Source: Plasmopara viticola (lineage: Eukaryota > Oomycota > Peronosporomycetes > Peronosporales > Peronosporaceae). From it: a stretch of 64,000 bases of DNA. Below the pieces are notes generated by a model. That model saw only the letters and a list, made by a program, of their open reading frames with translations, was not told where the DNA came from and made no database searches. How positions within the stretch are numbered: position 1 is the stretch's first letter; every line of letters begins with the position of its first letter. This document shows positions 22,983 through 34,551 of this stretch, piece by piece. Made by a program: the position numbers and the translations under genes. The stretch is taken from assembly GCA_001695595.3 (NCBI GenBank), contig MBPM02000006.1, forward strand, positions 434,001-498,000. The letters run 5' to 3'.

Positions 22983-23945
22983 ATGCCGGACACAAGTTCC
23001 AGCGTACCTTCGAGCGACATTCCCACCGCTCAATATGACGCATCGCGCTACGTTGCTCCGCTCCGCGCTGTGCCTCACAACGGGTACATGTACCCTCCCT
23101 GTGCCCTAAAGGTGCCGCCAGAACTCACAGTGCTTGTCGTTAGCCAAGGCTCGTCCGTCGCCTACTCTCTTTTTCTTCCCTGGACTCGAGTCACACCCGT
23201 GGCATGACACGAGCAAGTTTGAATGGATAAAACACATTGAGGCCAATCACAGCGTCATAGCCACCGAGTATCTAGCACTGAAAGCCCAGCGCGATACGAT
23301 AGAGGAGCAATCTATTAAGAGTGACTACCAAATTAACGACAACGAGCATCAGCTGCATCGAGGCCAGTGGGATTGGCTCTCGTACGTGACCCAAGGTCAA
23401 CGCCAAGCGGATTTTGCCGTGCACTGTCCCCAAACAGTCGCAATTCTCGAGTCCATCCCTGGATTCATGACCAAGTTACCATTTGCCTATTCGTTCTTTT
23501 CCGTGTTAAAACCACAGGTGCGTATGTGCGAAAAAAAAAGTGAGTGGGTTTAGATGGTACATTAATGGTAAAATGGTACGACAGTCGAGTATCAAAGCCC
23601 ACTCGGCGCCATGCAACCTTCGACTGCGTTGCCACTTTCCGCTATTTGTACCACCACATTGTGGCCTTCGCGTCGGCGACGAAAGTCGACACTGGCAAGA
23701 AGGCAAAGCGCTTGTGTTTGATGGTACACTACCTTTAAGAACCAACAACGTGGTGTAATTGCTAACGGCCCTTCATTCGCTTAGACGCTTTTGACCACGA
23801 AGTGTGGCACAATGGCCACACAGGAGATCGCGTGTTGCTGTTGTTCGACATTTGGCACCCCGAGCTTGTCCAAGGCGAACGCGAGGCAATCGTGGAAATG
23901 TTCAAGGATGCAACGGCCAAAGGATGGCTCCAGTCGACAGGATGA
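22983..23945 (+). CDS. aspartyl/asparaginyl beta-hydroxylase family protein
   Basis: A 2-oxoglutarate/Fe(II) dioxygenase of the Asp/Asn beta-hydroxylase family. The core starts FFFPGLESHPWHD at about 23173. It continues in frame to SVLKPQ at 23517, is spliced over an intron at 23518-23584 to SSIKAHSAPCNLRLRCH, and over a second at 23724-23784 to DDAFDHEVWHNGH, ending at 23945. The two metal-binding histidines (in KAH and DHEVWH) and the 2-oxoglutarate-binding arginine region (RLRCH) are kept. The first 55 codons from the ATG at 22983 lie in another frame, so there is either a small intron near 23100 (for example 23101-23143) or an indel. Unlike animal ASPH there is no membrane anchor or TPR, so it is probably soluble. 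The stop is 36 bp from the convergent FRA10AC1 stop. Confidence 0.85.
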
Positions 23946-23981
23946 TGAACGCAGTGTCACTGTCCGGGGGGAATGCTTCCA

Positions 23982-24626
23982 TTAAGTTTTGCAGTTCAAC
24001 GCCGCGGCTTTCTGGTCCGCATTAATCTGTGCACACAAGGCATGGATACCATCCCTCGCTCTCGGAACCGACGACGACCGGTCCTGCCCTCGCCGTCGCT
24101 TCTTTCCCCTCTTCTCGTGCCTCTTCTGTTCCTTTAATTGCTTATAAAAGAGCTTTGGCGCACACGTGGGACAAGCGCGTACTTTGACCAAACACCGTTT
24201 CTTCACGCGCTCTTCCTTGTACGTAAACATCAACTCGTAGCTACGGAGGTCCGCTTCTTCCTCGCACGCTTTGTTGCCACATGTAAACTGTCCTTTCCCC
24301 GTCACGACTTCCCTCTCTGTGCGCCAACGGAGGCCAATTTTGCCTTCTTCGTAGCGAGACAAGTCGGCGAGTGCAAACTCGCGAAACAACTGTTGATAGT
24401 ACCGTACACTCATGCGCACTTGCCAATCTTTCTCACCCGCTTGAATGTCCTGCTCGTCGTTGCGAATGAACTGAAAGTGCTTGGAAAGGATTGCGAGATC
24501 CTGCGGACACACGTGCTTGGCGGCGGAAGGAAGGACGGAGCTCGCATCGCTCGTGATGCTGTGGCTACGACGCAGTCCGATGAGTGCTTGGTGGCTGGGT
24601 GCATGCAGTGAAGGGTAATAGAGAGA
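23982..24626 (-). CDS. FRA10AC1: FRA10AC1 homologue, 5' end unresolved
   Basis: The conserved half of FRA10AC1, a nuclear protein found with late spliceosomes. YYQQLFREFALADLSRYEEG, then IGLRWRTEREVVTGKGQF and the zinc-like CGN..C...C..C pairs match the family core. A basic tail follows (KRHEKRGKKRRRGQDR). The frame stays open upstream to 24626 but contains no ATG. The only nearby ATG (24604) is in another frame. The N-terminal segment of about 70 residues normally present was not found. Either a short upstream exon is missed, a frameshift near 24520-24600 separates the start, or the gene is truncated beside the transposon-rich desert. Confidence 0.8.
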   Translation of the reverse strand, partial: SLYYPSLHAPSHQALIGLRRSHSITSDASSVLPSAAKHVCPQDLAILSKHFQFIRNDEQDIQAGEKDWQVRMSVRYYQQLFREFALADLSRYEEGKIGLRWRTEREVVTGKGQFTCGNKACEEEADLRSYELMFTYKEERVKKRCLVKVRACPTCAPKLFYKQLKEQKRHEKRGKKRRRGQDRSSSVPRARDGIHALCAQINADQKAAALNCKT

Positions 24627-25632
24627 TTAGATGGGTCGAAAGTGAGGGAGAGGCATCTAGAGAGCGTCTAGAGAGCGCATTTACCGCTGGAACAACCGCT
24701 CGGAGCGTGGGGAGGTCATGGGCGTCTTCGGGTATTTTGAGTGGCTATAAGATTTCGCATCATATGTTTTATTGGCGATATAAACTGCTATCAGCTATAT
24801 TGGTTTTCTTTCTCGTATATCAGATATCGTGACATCTTAATTTCTAGAAGTTATTTTGAAATTGCATAAGATTTGATTTGGAAACTAATCAACTAGAAAG
24901 TGGCATGCAGTCCTAGGACAATAATTAATAATTATTGATTGACCGCCGCAACCATTAAAAGAAGGCGTATAACAATCGGCCGAACATTAATGCTAAACAA
25001 CGTATTGCAAACGATATCTAAAAAGAAAGTACCAGCAAACCTTGTGCGCATGGAGACGTCGAAATAAATTAAGAGGCATGTTGAACAGCAGGCGCTCATT
25101 GAAGATCGTGCTTCTCAAGTATCCGACACGCATACATTTCGACGTCATGGTCTGCATTGGTCGAAAAATACTCATCCCAAAAAGTCCTATCCATCTTTGT
25201 TGATCCTTTGTCCTCGCACGGACGGCGAGTTGTGTCAGTACACGGTGGTGAGCAATTCGCACCGATCGTAGCTAGCTTTTGTGCAAGACCCGTCAGACTT
25301 AAGTCAGTCATAGTCAGTTCTTTGCTTTTTTTGCGACTTTTAGCAAATTCAAAAAAATCGTATAACCTTTATCAATCTATTGAGCGCACCATTGGGGCTT
25401 ATTTGCCAATAAAGGCGGATTCGCGGCTCTTTCGTCTACTAAGTCGCTACAGCTCATCAAAGCACTCAGACTTTACTTGTAACGATTATTACAAGATTAC
25501 ACAAATTGGTGCCTCTTACTAAAGGATCTCAGCCAGTGCCACTTACAATATCCACCTTAGATAGGAAAAGCAGTAGCCGCGATAGCGGATTGATTCGACC
25601 AGATGCGTGCTACGTTTGCTTTTTCTCTTCTG

Positions 25633-25696
25633 GTGTGACTTGAGTCGTTCTTAATGAGGAGAACGTGTGACTTGAGTCGCTCTTAGGGAGGAGAAC
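25633..25696. repeat. two-copy 32-bp tandem repeat
   Basis: Two adjacent 32-bp units (25633-25664 and 25665-25696) that begin GTGTGACTTGAGTCG and end GGAGAAC, with about four mismatches. There is no evident function; it is probably slippage. Confidence 0.8.
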
Positions 25697-28600
25697 GTGC
25701 AGCTAGAGATGATCTCACTCATCCGATGGACTCTTATGTGTATCGTATCGGTGCCAGTGGGACCGACGACTCGGGTCTAGCTTCGATCGAATTAATTGTA
25801 GTCGATCAAAGCATCATTTGTTTAGTTAGCGCATAATTTTTGCTAATTTAGAAATTTCGATGATTGTTTCAATGAAGAGAATAGAAGGCTCACAGTCAAC
25901 AATCCCATCGTCAAATTTGGGGAAACATTGATCGCCAGCGGCAATAAAATTCCCAACTAAGTGCTTAAGACGGGTGTGTGGTCAATGCAAATCACAAAGC
26001 CTTAGCTCTGAAAGATTTTATTGCCACAATGACCCACCCCCTTACACCTGCTTTTGCAAAAAACACCTCGAAATTGTTCTGGGTTCTTCTTTACAGAAAT
26101 CATGCAAGCGGTCAAAATCTCTACTGAATCAAGACCATTTGACCCTTCTCTTCATAAAAACGCTAATTAGTCGGACGTGTTTGCTGCCAAACTGCTGATG
26201 TTGAAAAAGGTAGACGGCAGAAGTCTACGCTCTTTTGCTCTGAACACCGATCGAGTGGTGTTGTCAGATCCATTTCCGAGAATGTAAGCAGATTCTATAG
26301 ATAGTAATGAACAAAGATACGCGCCAGTAGGATAAAGTCTTTTAAAAAAGGCTAACGAATTGTGTGCCCTTGAATCGATTCTCTGTCCTTGATTGACACC
26401 AGTACACATCTAGTCAGGACGGTCTTCAATTAGATATTAAAGCACTTGTCGCAGCTACTATCATGCATGTTGGCCAACAATTTTAGGTGTTCACTCCACA
26501 TGACCACAAATTTGAACACCGAAACGCTAACTGAAATTTGATCAAGATTTACGTTGCATAGCATATGATGTACGTCGGTGGGTTTCATAAGCATAAGGTG
26601 TCCTAGCCTGCGGCTCATGCTCTTTCTACAAAAAAATATGTTTTGCGGCGTATAAAACTTCCATCAACTTTGAGAAAATATTTTATCATGTATCACATGT
26701 AGAAAAGGGAGTCCATTTGCTACATGATTCCCCCCAGGGCGACCAGCTCCTAACACGGATGGCGTAGCAAGGAACATAGGGATTCATTGCAGCTTCTATA
26801 GAGACAAGTGCGCACGTAATCATTGAGAAAAGTGTTGACCGTCTGTAGTACTGAAACGGCAGGCATCGATGTGCGTCCGCTAAACCCTCAAGTATCGCGG
26901 TGCTTACAACAAGTGCAGTGTGACTGACCGATCCACATACCACATGTCTGAGATCTTACACAGTTCGTCTTTCAACCTGTCCACGAATCGAAGTAGATGT
27001 CAGAGAATGGTTGGGTGGTCCTGTAAGGTATTTTTTAGGTTAGCGGATGATAGAGGATCATGAACTACGCGAAAGAGCACAAAAATTGCAGAAGTACCAC
27101 TTTAGAAGCTCTTGTTTTTGGACATTAGATAATAGAGCCCTAAAAAGAGCTAAGATCGAGCTGGAAGCAGCCGAAAGGCGATATAAGTTGTAAATATTCG
27201 TTTTTCGGGAGGAGAAGCGTGCGAAGCTGAACAAAAATTTTACTATGCGACTGAGTGAGGCCTAATGTATTACTGGCTGCTGGGTGAATCATAAGACATG
27301 AGATCAAAAGACGCTCGGTACGGCACTACACTGACCGTCAATACCCACTTCAACGAAAGATGACAGAAGCGCGTGAAATCTGCATCGCAAGATAAGCAAC
27401 TCAGTAAAAGGCTTACGCTAGCTTCTAGGCCAGCTTCTTCAGCCACAGGTACTGCCGATAAGGTTGGACAGCAGAGTAGTTGTTGTCAATGTGCGGTCAA
27501 GCGAGCTGTTATTTGAAGGCTAGCATCTGTCGATGCACAGCATTTGGCAGAAGTCCCCAGCTTGAATACGCATGCAATATAGCGATAGAAGCCAACATTC
27601 GTTTCTGTGCGATAGATTTATCTATGGATTTAGCAAAAGGAAATGCAAATCATGGATCTTCGCAACGGAAGAGCTCTACGCCGACAAGCGCTACTTGTTA
27701 ACAACAGAGTCGTCCAACTTAGCGACGTTTATCTCAGTCTTAAAAAGGACATCATTCACTAAGTTATGGCTCTGTCTCGTCTGCGCACACTATGAACGAC
27801 AGATCGAGCTGTTCTCGTTTAGTCCGGTCAAAATTTAAAATGCTTTCACGGACCTTAATCCGACAAGATAGTTGTAATGGGCTGCAAGCTAGGTGAAGTC
27901 CAGCTGCAGACGGTCAAATCGGATCCGTGCACAAGCTGGATGAGCATCTGGATTCGCTGCCATTTTACCATGCAATTTGTCGTGCGCGTACAAACTTGTA
28001 CGGAATTATATGGAGATAGCTTTTGCCGCGCTTATGACGTCTATCGAGAACGAATCGATGTAGTGAAGCTTGCCTTAATTCCAGCTATCTCTCAGCATTA
28101 GCCGTACACACAATATCACTGTCTGAGCAATCGGAAGACGTCTCGCAGTTGTGCATTCTCGCCAATTTTAGGACTAGAATCCGTCGTGGAGGCGCTTATC
28201 AGAGAACCAATTATTGTCGTCGTTACTAAAGCTTTGGCCGAAGAAGAGGTCGAGGTACTTCGCGACTTCATCGAGTCTCGGCGATTGGAGATCGACCATC
28301 CAAGGCGCAGCTTAAGATCGATTGAGACTTGTAAGCACACACTAAATTCTGTTAGGCTTTGCACTCGACCCTCGGCTGTACTCGTCGGCAAGTACGAGCT
28401 GAGCTCGAACCCTGTAAAGGAAATTGCTGTGAAGCTTCAAGTATTATTTGAGAAAGATTGATCATCGCCAAAAATTGTGAAAGCAGATATTAGGCTGTCG
28501 TAGCAAGCTTTCAAGCGGCTTGATCTTGAAAAGAGACAACAATTGAGAGAGGATCCCCTTGCTTACATCCATGTGTCAGCTGACGCCTCCTTGCACACAT

Positions 28601-31600
28601 GATGCGCGCTTGTGTTTGTCTGCACACGAGCTGAACACAGCGCACGTAATCACCTCCACACCCCACCCGCTCAAACTAATTCACATATTGGTGGTCATAA
28701 GTCGTCTAAAAGGAAAAAGAAACTGTGTAGCTGTCGTCTTGCTACTTTGACAATTGTCGGGCATGGCGGTACAGTAATTGGCCGTAAGCAAAAAACTTCT
28801 GATTAGGATAGATGAGTCTGGTAGAAAGGTCTGGAGCCGGAAGCAAGCCTCCTCGGCAAAGATTTGACAATAATATTTCTAAGTGCAATGGAGCTGTAAC
28901 TTCTCAAATTTGTGTGTTCTCTTTCCTTATGTCGCAAATTAGTGGTGCATTGATGCTGAAAAAAAATTGCCGCGAGCAGACTGAAGCTGAATGAGATCTT
29001 GAGACTATACCAAATAGCCTTGAGAAAGGAAGCCATGAAACTTCAAGGCTGAGTGCTGAAAGAGCACTTATTTATCAAAAAGATGCGGCTAAATCGCTCG
29101 CCGTGATGCGAGCATTGAGTATTGATGCATCTTCTACCAGAGCATTTTGTCGACGTTGCTAACTATGCCACCACTAATCTTGTCTCTTTTATTGAAAGGC
29201 CTACCAGCAGTACTTTCTGGATTGATATCAGTGACATCCGATTACCCCAAAGAAGTCTGCAGGGTTATTCCACAGATCCCATCCAACTTCTTTGACACCA
29301 AGACATCGAAGCAAAATGTCAAGCGGCCAAAAAAGCACTTGAACGACGTCTCTTTCGAGAGAGTTTAAATGTCACGAGCTATGCCTTGGCTGTACTCACA
29401 AAACATTAGGCGGTAGTCACTGCAGTTTTGTAGCGCAATTCGGAACACATTGTGCGATGCTTTGCCACGGTCTTGTCGATACAGCCTCTCAGCCACGATA
29501 AGAGTTCTGCGCACCGCACGACCCACTGTCTCGTTCTGGTATCTCAACGTGTTGTCTAGAGCCTGTATCAACTTGTGTGTTTCACACTTCCAATGATGCC
29601 ACATCTTGCCTAGAGTACTAGACTTGCAAAGTCACCGCCGAGGGTCTTGCGCTTTCACTCTGATAGCTTAATCGACGTCCTGTAGCTTATCTAGAAAAGA
29701 GTAAGAAGCCACGTCTATGGAGTGTGCCATGGACAGGTATCACACTTGGTGTGCCAAATGATCGCCAGCACCGTTCGGCTCAATAAAGATGGAGGGGCTG
29801 TTGACCGCACCACAGTAGTCCTTAACAAGCATGATGTAGTTGAGGCAATGAACTTGAAATTGAGGTCTGATGACCGTGCGATCAACTGGGTAATGGATCC
29901 CCCAGCTGAGCCAGCTCAAGCAAATCTTCTGTTCAGAGGGTAGTACTGAACATGGGCTGGACGAGTCAACTGTATAGTGAGCGCTGTGCTGAGACATCCC
30001 TTAACGACATGCGTTGTATTGTCGACAAACACGTCGATTGTGAATTGCTCAAAGAGAGTCGCTTTCGTTTTTGCTACATGTTAAAGCGTACACGTTCGAA
30101 ACGAAAATTGAGTCTGAATTGATACCAACTACAAATAAAAGATACCGATTCGTGAAGTCGCTCTCCGTCTTATACCCAGACAAATCGGATCACAGCATTG
30201 TGAAAATTGCACCAAATCGATTGGGTGGTGGCACATGCGATGAAGCGCTGTTTTGTTGATGAATAAGGTACGTTATAAGCGTGCGTCGTAATTGAAAGCA
30301 AGCGTATTGCGATGATGCGATGCTCAAAGCTTGTATAGTACGCTTCGATGAAAAAGAGACTGTTCTTCCCAATCCCATCAAAGCTGGCAGTCAAGAGTCT
30401 GACACCGTTGTACTAGACTGGGCCACTTGTCTCTGTTAAATCTTTCTTAGAATTAAGACTAACTACAGCTAGTTGTTAGCCGTCCAACGTCTTGCAACAC
30501 TGCTTCGTCGCTTGAGAAAACAAATGACAATCGACAAGTATACTCACGTTCGTCGAGCGAAAACTTTTGTCACTGAAGCATCCGTAAAACCTCAAAGCTC
30601 TTTATCTATATCTTTGCCTGCAACAAACTCAACAACATGTCGCGGTGCAGGATACGGCAGCTGGGAGGTGGGATTCACGAGATTTAGTAATCAGCTGGCC
30701 GCTATATCCAGATGTCCTTTACAAATCTTGTGGCGTCAAATACAAACTTAACACCTTGAGCCACTCTATCGCTCGAGAAGCGCACAGTGATGTTTTGATT
30801 GTAGAATTTTTTCATCACATAGCCAAATTCTAGTGGTTTTTTGGGTTGAGTCTTAAATAGCTTGGAGCCAAAAAGTCCTCTGCTCACTTGTGAGCAAAAG
30901 TTGTGGCTGTCGACGCTTGAGCCAGCTTCAAATTACCTGCTTTCATCTCACTAAACTTGTGTTACAGCGCTCGGAACAAGCGAAGTCTCTGACGACACAA
31001 TAAAGCAAAGCGTGTCAGGGTCATTCATGTTCCGCACCATGCCGCAGATTCCGACAGCATGCGTTGCCGGTCTCCCTTTCGTGTCTTCGAGCTCGGCAGA
31101 AGCGTTATCGATTGGCATCGTTGTTCACAGACGTGTGGCCCTTGCAGTGAAAGTGACTCTATTTGGTACTTCAACGCACAGCCTCGAGGGCATTCTTGTG
31201 CGGCACAATTTGTAATGCTATTACGAATCACCGCACGTTTGCACTTAAACTTAATTATGACTTTTCCGAGGACGGCAAAATAGTTGCTTGTCGTGTAGCC
31301 ACTAACTACTTTGGGCTTGCAATCTAGAAGCGTGTTAGAAAAGACGTCAGCACGGCGAGTGCGCTTGCCTTGAGACTGCTTCACACTGTCCATCGAGCTA
31401 CCTATTTCACTTAAAATCCCCTTCAGCGACGTGAATGTGTGCTTACTCGACCTGGACTTACCAAACGCAATTAATTTGGCTGCAACAAAGACGTCGCCTA
31501 AAAAGTAGGTTAATCGTTGTAGCCCATTCTGCTAGGTAATGGTGCGACTTGCTGGTAGATGTCAGCATTTGATTTCTATCATTTGCCCTCAAATTCAGAC

Positions 31601-32389
31601 GTTGTTGTCGCGCTACCGTCGGCTACGAGAAACGAAACGCCTTAGGTGGGAGAGTAAAGGGGAGTGTTAGCTAAATTCAAAACGCTGGAATGCAAATGGG
31701 CCATAACACCCGAGAGCTGAGTAGGCACGCACTCCAAACACGCCTTGCTTACACAACTTTCCAACCACCATCAATGCGTTGGAATAGAGGTTTTTGCGAA
31801 AGTAGAAGCGAAACCTTGCTGCCAAGGCCAGCCTTGGAACACACTCCGCGGAATGTGCATAGATGGGTCGTGACGCAAAGTGATGAAAGGCCTCCACCAT
31901 CCCATAGTCGTAGGAGACGCTGTCGACGCTCAACACAACTAGGTAATAGCGATGCGCTAAAAATGTCAATTTTGGAGAACCAGTATGCGTTGCGTTGGAT
32001 CTGGGTCTCTTATCGCGTCAGTGCTTCGCAGGTAGCGCGAGTCTTTAGCTTAAACAAAGGTTGTCCACCACGTGAAAATATGGGCGATCTGAACGGCTCA
32101 GATCTACTCCCAAGCACAATTGCCTCTGCCCTTGAAAAGTGATTTATTAATTTGGTGGTTCGAACATGTGATCATTATCGATTAACATTACGTGCTTAGC
32201 ACGAGGCAGCAGCGTAAGCAATCAATACAGACTGCTATCACTATCAACGTAGAGTGCTCCGGTGGCCTCGATGCCGACTTCTCGAAAGAGCGGTAACGCA
32301 GTGTGTGAGAAAATCGGAAGGGATACTGTCAGGACAAGTCTCGCGGTCTAACGAAGACGTGCGAGGAGCGACGTTAAGTTAGACTCGCA

Positions 32390-32900
32390 TTTGATGCGCC
32401 GGATTCGATGCCGCCAGCGACATCTCAAAAGAGAAACTTGATGGATCTAATGGTGGTAATGACACCGCTTTGTCTTGCGTCTCTTCGTCGACGTTCATCG
32501 ACGAGGTCGCGTCGCGTAGAATCACGGACACGACGTAACCGACGGGGACAGCGCGCTGCGAGGTCGCCGTCGACATCAAATTTGACCTAACTACTTGGCG
32601 CCGCAGAAATTGAGATGATGGGTATGTCGAGTAGAAATATAGCTGGCCCTGCGACACCTTGGGTGATAGAAACAGGATTGGACAGCCACTTAGTAAATCA
32701 CTATATCGGCTGGTCTCGTTGGTTTCATCCCGAAGCTAATTGGCTGGTCGAAGGCTGGATACTTGTGGCTGTTGCTTGTATCGACTTGTGCTCGGCAAAT
32801 CAATTTAAGAAGTCTCTTTGCGTTGATCGCAAAGCCAATAAATATGTGCCTAATGAGCACCGTATTTCAAATCTCACTCTATCGTCCTGATTTTGATACT
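32390..32900 (+). mobile_element. possible Copia-type LTR retrotransposon fragment (protease)
   Basis: A plus-strand frame around 32655-32790 reads PWVIETGLDSHLVNHY and continues with HPEANWLVEG. This resembles the aspartic-protease start of Copia polyproteins (W.ID.GA.SHLVN), with the catalytic Asp changed to Glu. The preceding 250 bp are open in pieces and could be the end of gag. No reverse transcriptase or integrase piece was recognised nearby, so the assignment rests on one motif. Confidence 0.4.
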
Positions 32901-33531
32901 TTATAAGAAGACTCGACCGAGATTGAGGGGGCATATGGTCATTGTCATAAACGCATTTTAGACTTTTGGTTGAAAAGCGAGGACCATGAAGTCGCCCGGT
33001 AGAACGCAGCTTGTTAAAATACTTTAGCGTCTGCATTGCCGCCACAAAATATCACCTCAGCCGGAGCAACAAAGTCAATTTTGTATCGACTAATGTCACC
33101 GGCAGGCGCCGACTTTTCATCCAATGAAAAAAAGAGCAATCTCGGCATACTAAACGCAAGTTTCTCTATAAACAGGCCAAAACCTTTTAAATTATAAACT
33201 TAATTCCCTTGCCTATTCGGTATCCAATTTTCTTGTTGTTCCACCGCTTTGCTTCGTTTTCTTGGCGTTGCAGTCTTCTTTAAACATCCTTGGACATTGT
33301 CATTTGTATGGTCAGACCGTAATCCCACTGGTCATGCCAACAAAATCGTACTTAGCTTCGTCCTGAAAGATAAGAGATTCCAGGACGCATTACCTGACTT
33401 GCTCGGTGTCGTTGGAGTCGACGTCTTGGTGCGTTGGCGTTGGGAATATTCAAATGCCAACGTCATCCGATGAATGGCTTGTTGAGTCGTAATGACAGTA
33501 TCGCGCTACTTGTCGACCCAAATTAGCGAAT

Positions 33532-34483
33532 TCAAAGACCCATTTTTAATACCCAACGCACCATATTGTCGACTTCTGTAGCCATACTGTGGCATTTTGC
33601 CTCGAGGTAATTGCATTTGGCTTGAGTGGACCACATTTCTTGGGTCAGCATGTTCATTTGAAGCTCTTGATCGGCACGACGTCGACGCTCATTCTCGACT
33701 TCACTTTTCAGCTATTTTAAAAAAGTCATTTCACCCACATAGAATAACCCACACAAAAAGACACCGTACCGAATCCACCCGACGTGTCAGCTCTAATCCG
33801 ATTTCGAGCGACTTGAAACAAACAACTTTTAGTCGAGCATCTGTCTCAACTTCATCGTGCTCTTCGCCTCGATCCGAGCAGTCATTCCTTTCCTGTGGTG
33901 TCTCTGCCTCAACTGTCACCGTCTCACCAGGCGACTTCTTTGCCTTCTCGATCGGCTGTCTCGTACATTGCTCGGTCTCGGTCTCGAGTTGCCAAAGCAT
34001 CTTTTCCAGTACTTCAAGCTCTGTTTGCATGGTCATCTTTTGCTCAGGATCCATTTTATCGTCTTGAAAAGACACTGAAGTAGCTCGATCGGGTCTGCGC
34101 CGAGGCGTTGGCTCCTCTAAATCCAACGAGATGTCAAACTCGAGACGTCGCTGAGTATCGAGCTCACCCGTATCCTTTACATCCTTAAATCGTGCACTCT
34201 GCTCTCTCAATCTCTCTTTATTGCGAGGTGTACTCCACGCGGAGCGATGGGCGCTCGCAGCTTTTACTCGTCGACGCGAAGTTGATGCGGCTGGGCTGCG
34301 GGCTGCAAAATGCGCTGTGCTTAGCTGTTGCAATGCTCGCTCGAGCTGCTGCTGCTGATTCAATTTGTACTGTGCGTCGTCCGTTAGATACGTATTCCAT
34401 TCAGGTTTACGTCGCGCACTGTGGGGCCGTGGCGGCGTCGGCAGCGCGTTGTTGTTCCACCCACGGCGCTTCATGGTGGTCAT
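33532..34483 (-). CDS. coiled-coil protein, possibly SPICE1-like
   Basis: Two exons: 34483-33770 and 33711-33532, joined in phase 0 across a 58-bp intron with a GTACGG donor and AATAG acceptor. The protein has about 297 residues. The N-terminal KPEWNTYLTDDAQYKLNQQQ and following helix recall the start of SPICE1, a centriole/spindle protein. Residues about 145-165 (KMTMQTELEVLEKMLWQLE) and the whole second exon (EVENERRRRADQELQMNMLT) are coiled coil. The end is uncertain: the frame stops at 33532, but a donor-like GTGCGT just after DNM leaves room for a further exon. The start ATG is 68 bp from the divergent kanadaptin ATG. A centrosomal or basal-body role is inference only. Confidence 0.62.
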
Positions 34484-34551
34484 ATGATTGGTGGGTGAAA
34501 TCGTCAGTTAAGGTATTTCACCCAGACGTGTTTTTCAATTTATCCCACACC
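34484..34551. promoter_or_regulatory. 68-bp divergent intergenic promoter
   Basis: Only 68 bp lie between the two ATGs of the divergent coiled-coil and kanadaptin genes, so any core promoter elements and both 5' leaders must overlap. No particular element was recognised with confidence. Confidence 0.45.

Larger units (their letters stand above)
24627..33531. other. nine-kilobase gene-poor desert
   Basis: AT-rich DNA with only short, broken frames on both strands. It probably consists of very old transposons. Frames at 27877-28461 and 29147-29368 hint at a decayed polyprotein on the plus strand, but no diagnostic motif was found. The only firmer signals are a tandem repeat at 25633 and a Copia-like protease trace near 32640, listed separately. 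No secreted effector, tRNA or rRNA was recognised. Confidence 0.5.

Noticed and set aside
31025..31393. 122-codon minus-strand Cys-rich frame
   Set aside because: No recognisable domain; overlapping frames on the other strand are equally long, as expected in decayed DNA.
32379..32657. Minus-strand frame with a FLRR motif that might suggest an RXLR-type effector
   Set aside because: No signal peptide precedes it and it is antisense to Copia-like sequence.
33597..34078. Plus-strand frames of up to 156 codons
   Set aside because: Antisense to the coiled-coil gene, whose exon junction and heptads are convincing.
34192..34551. N-terminal extension of the kanadaptin frame
   Set aside because: It overlaps the divergent coiled-coil gene and has no conserved sequence; the FHA protein starts naturally at 34552.
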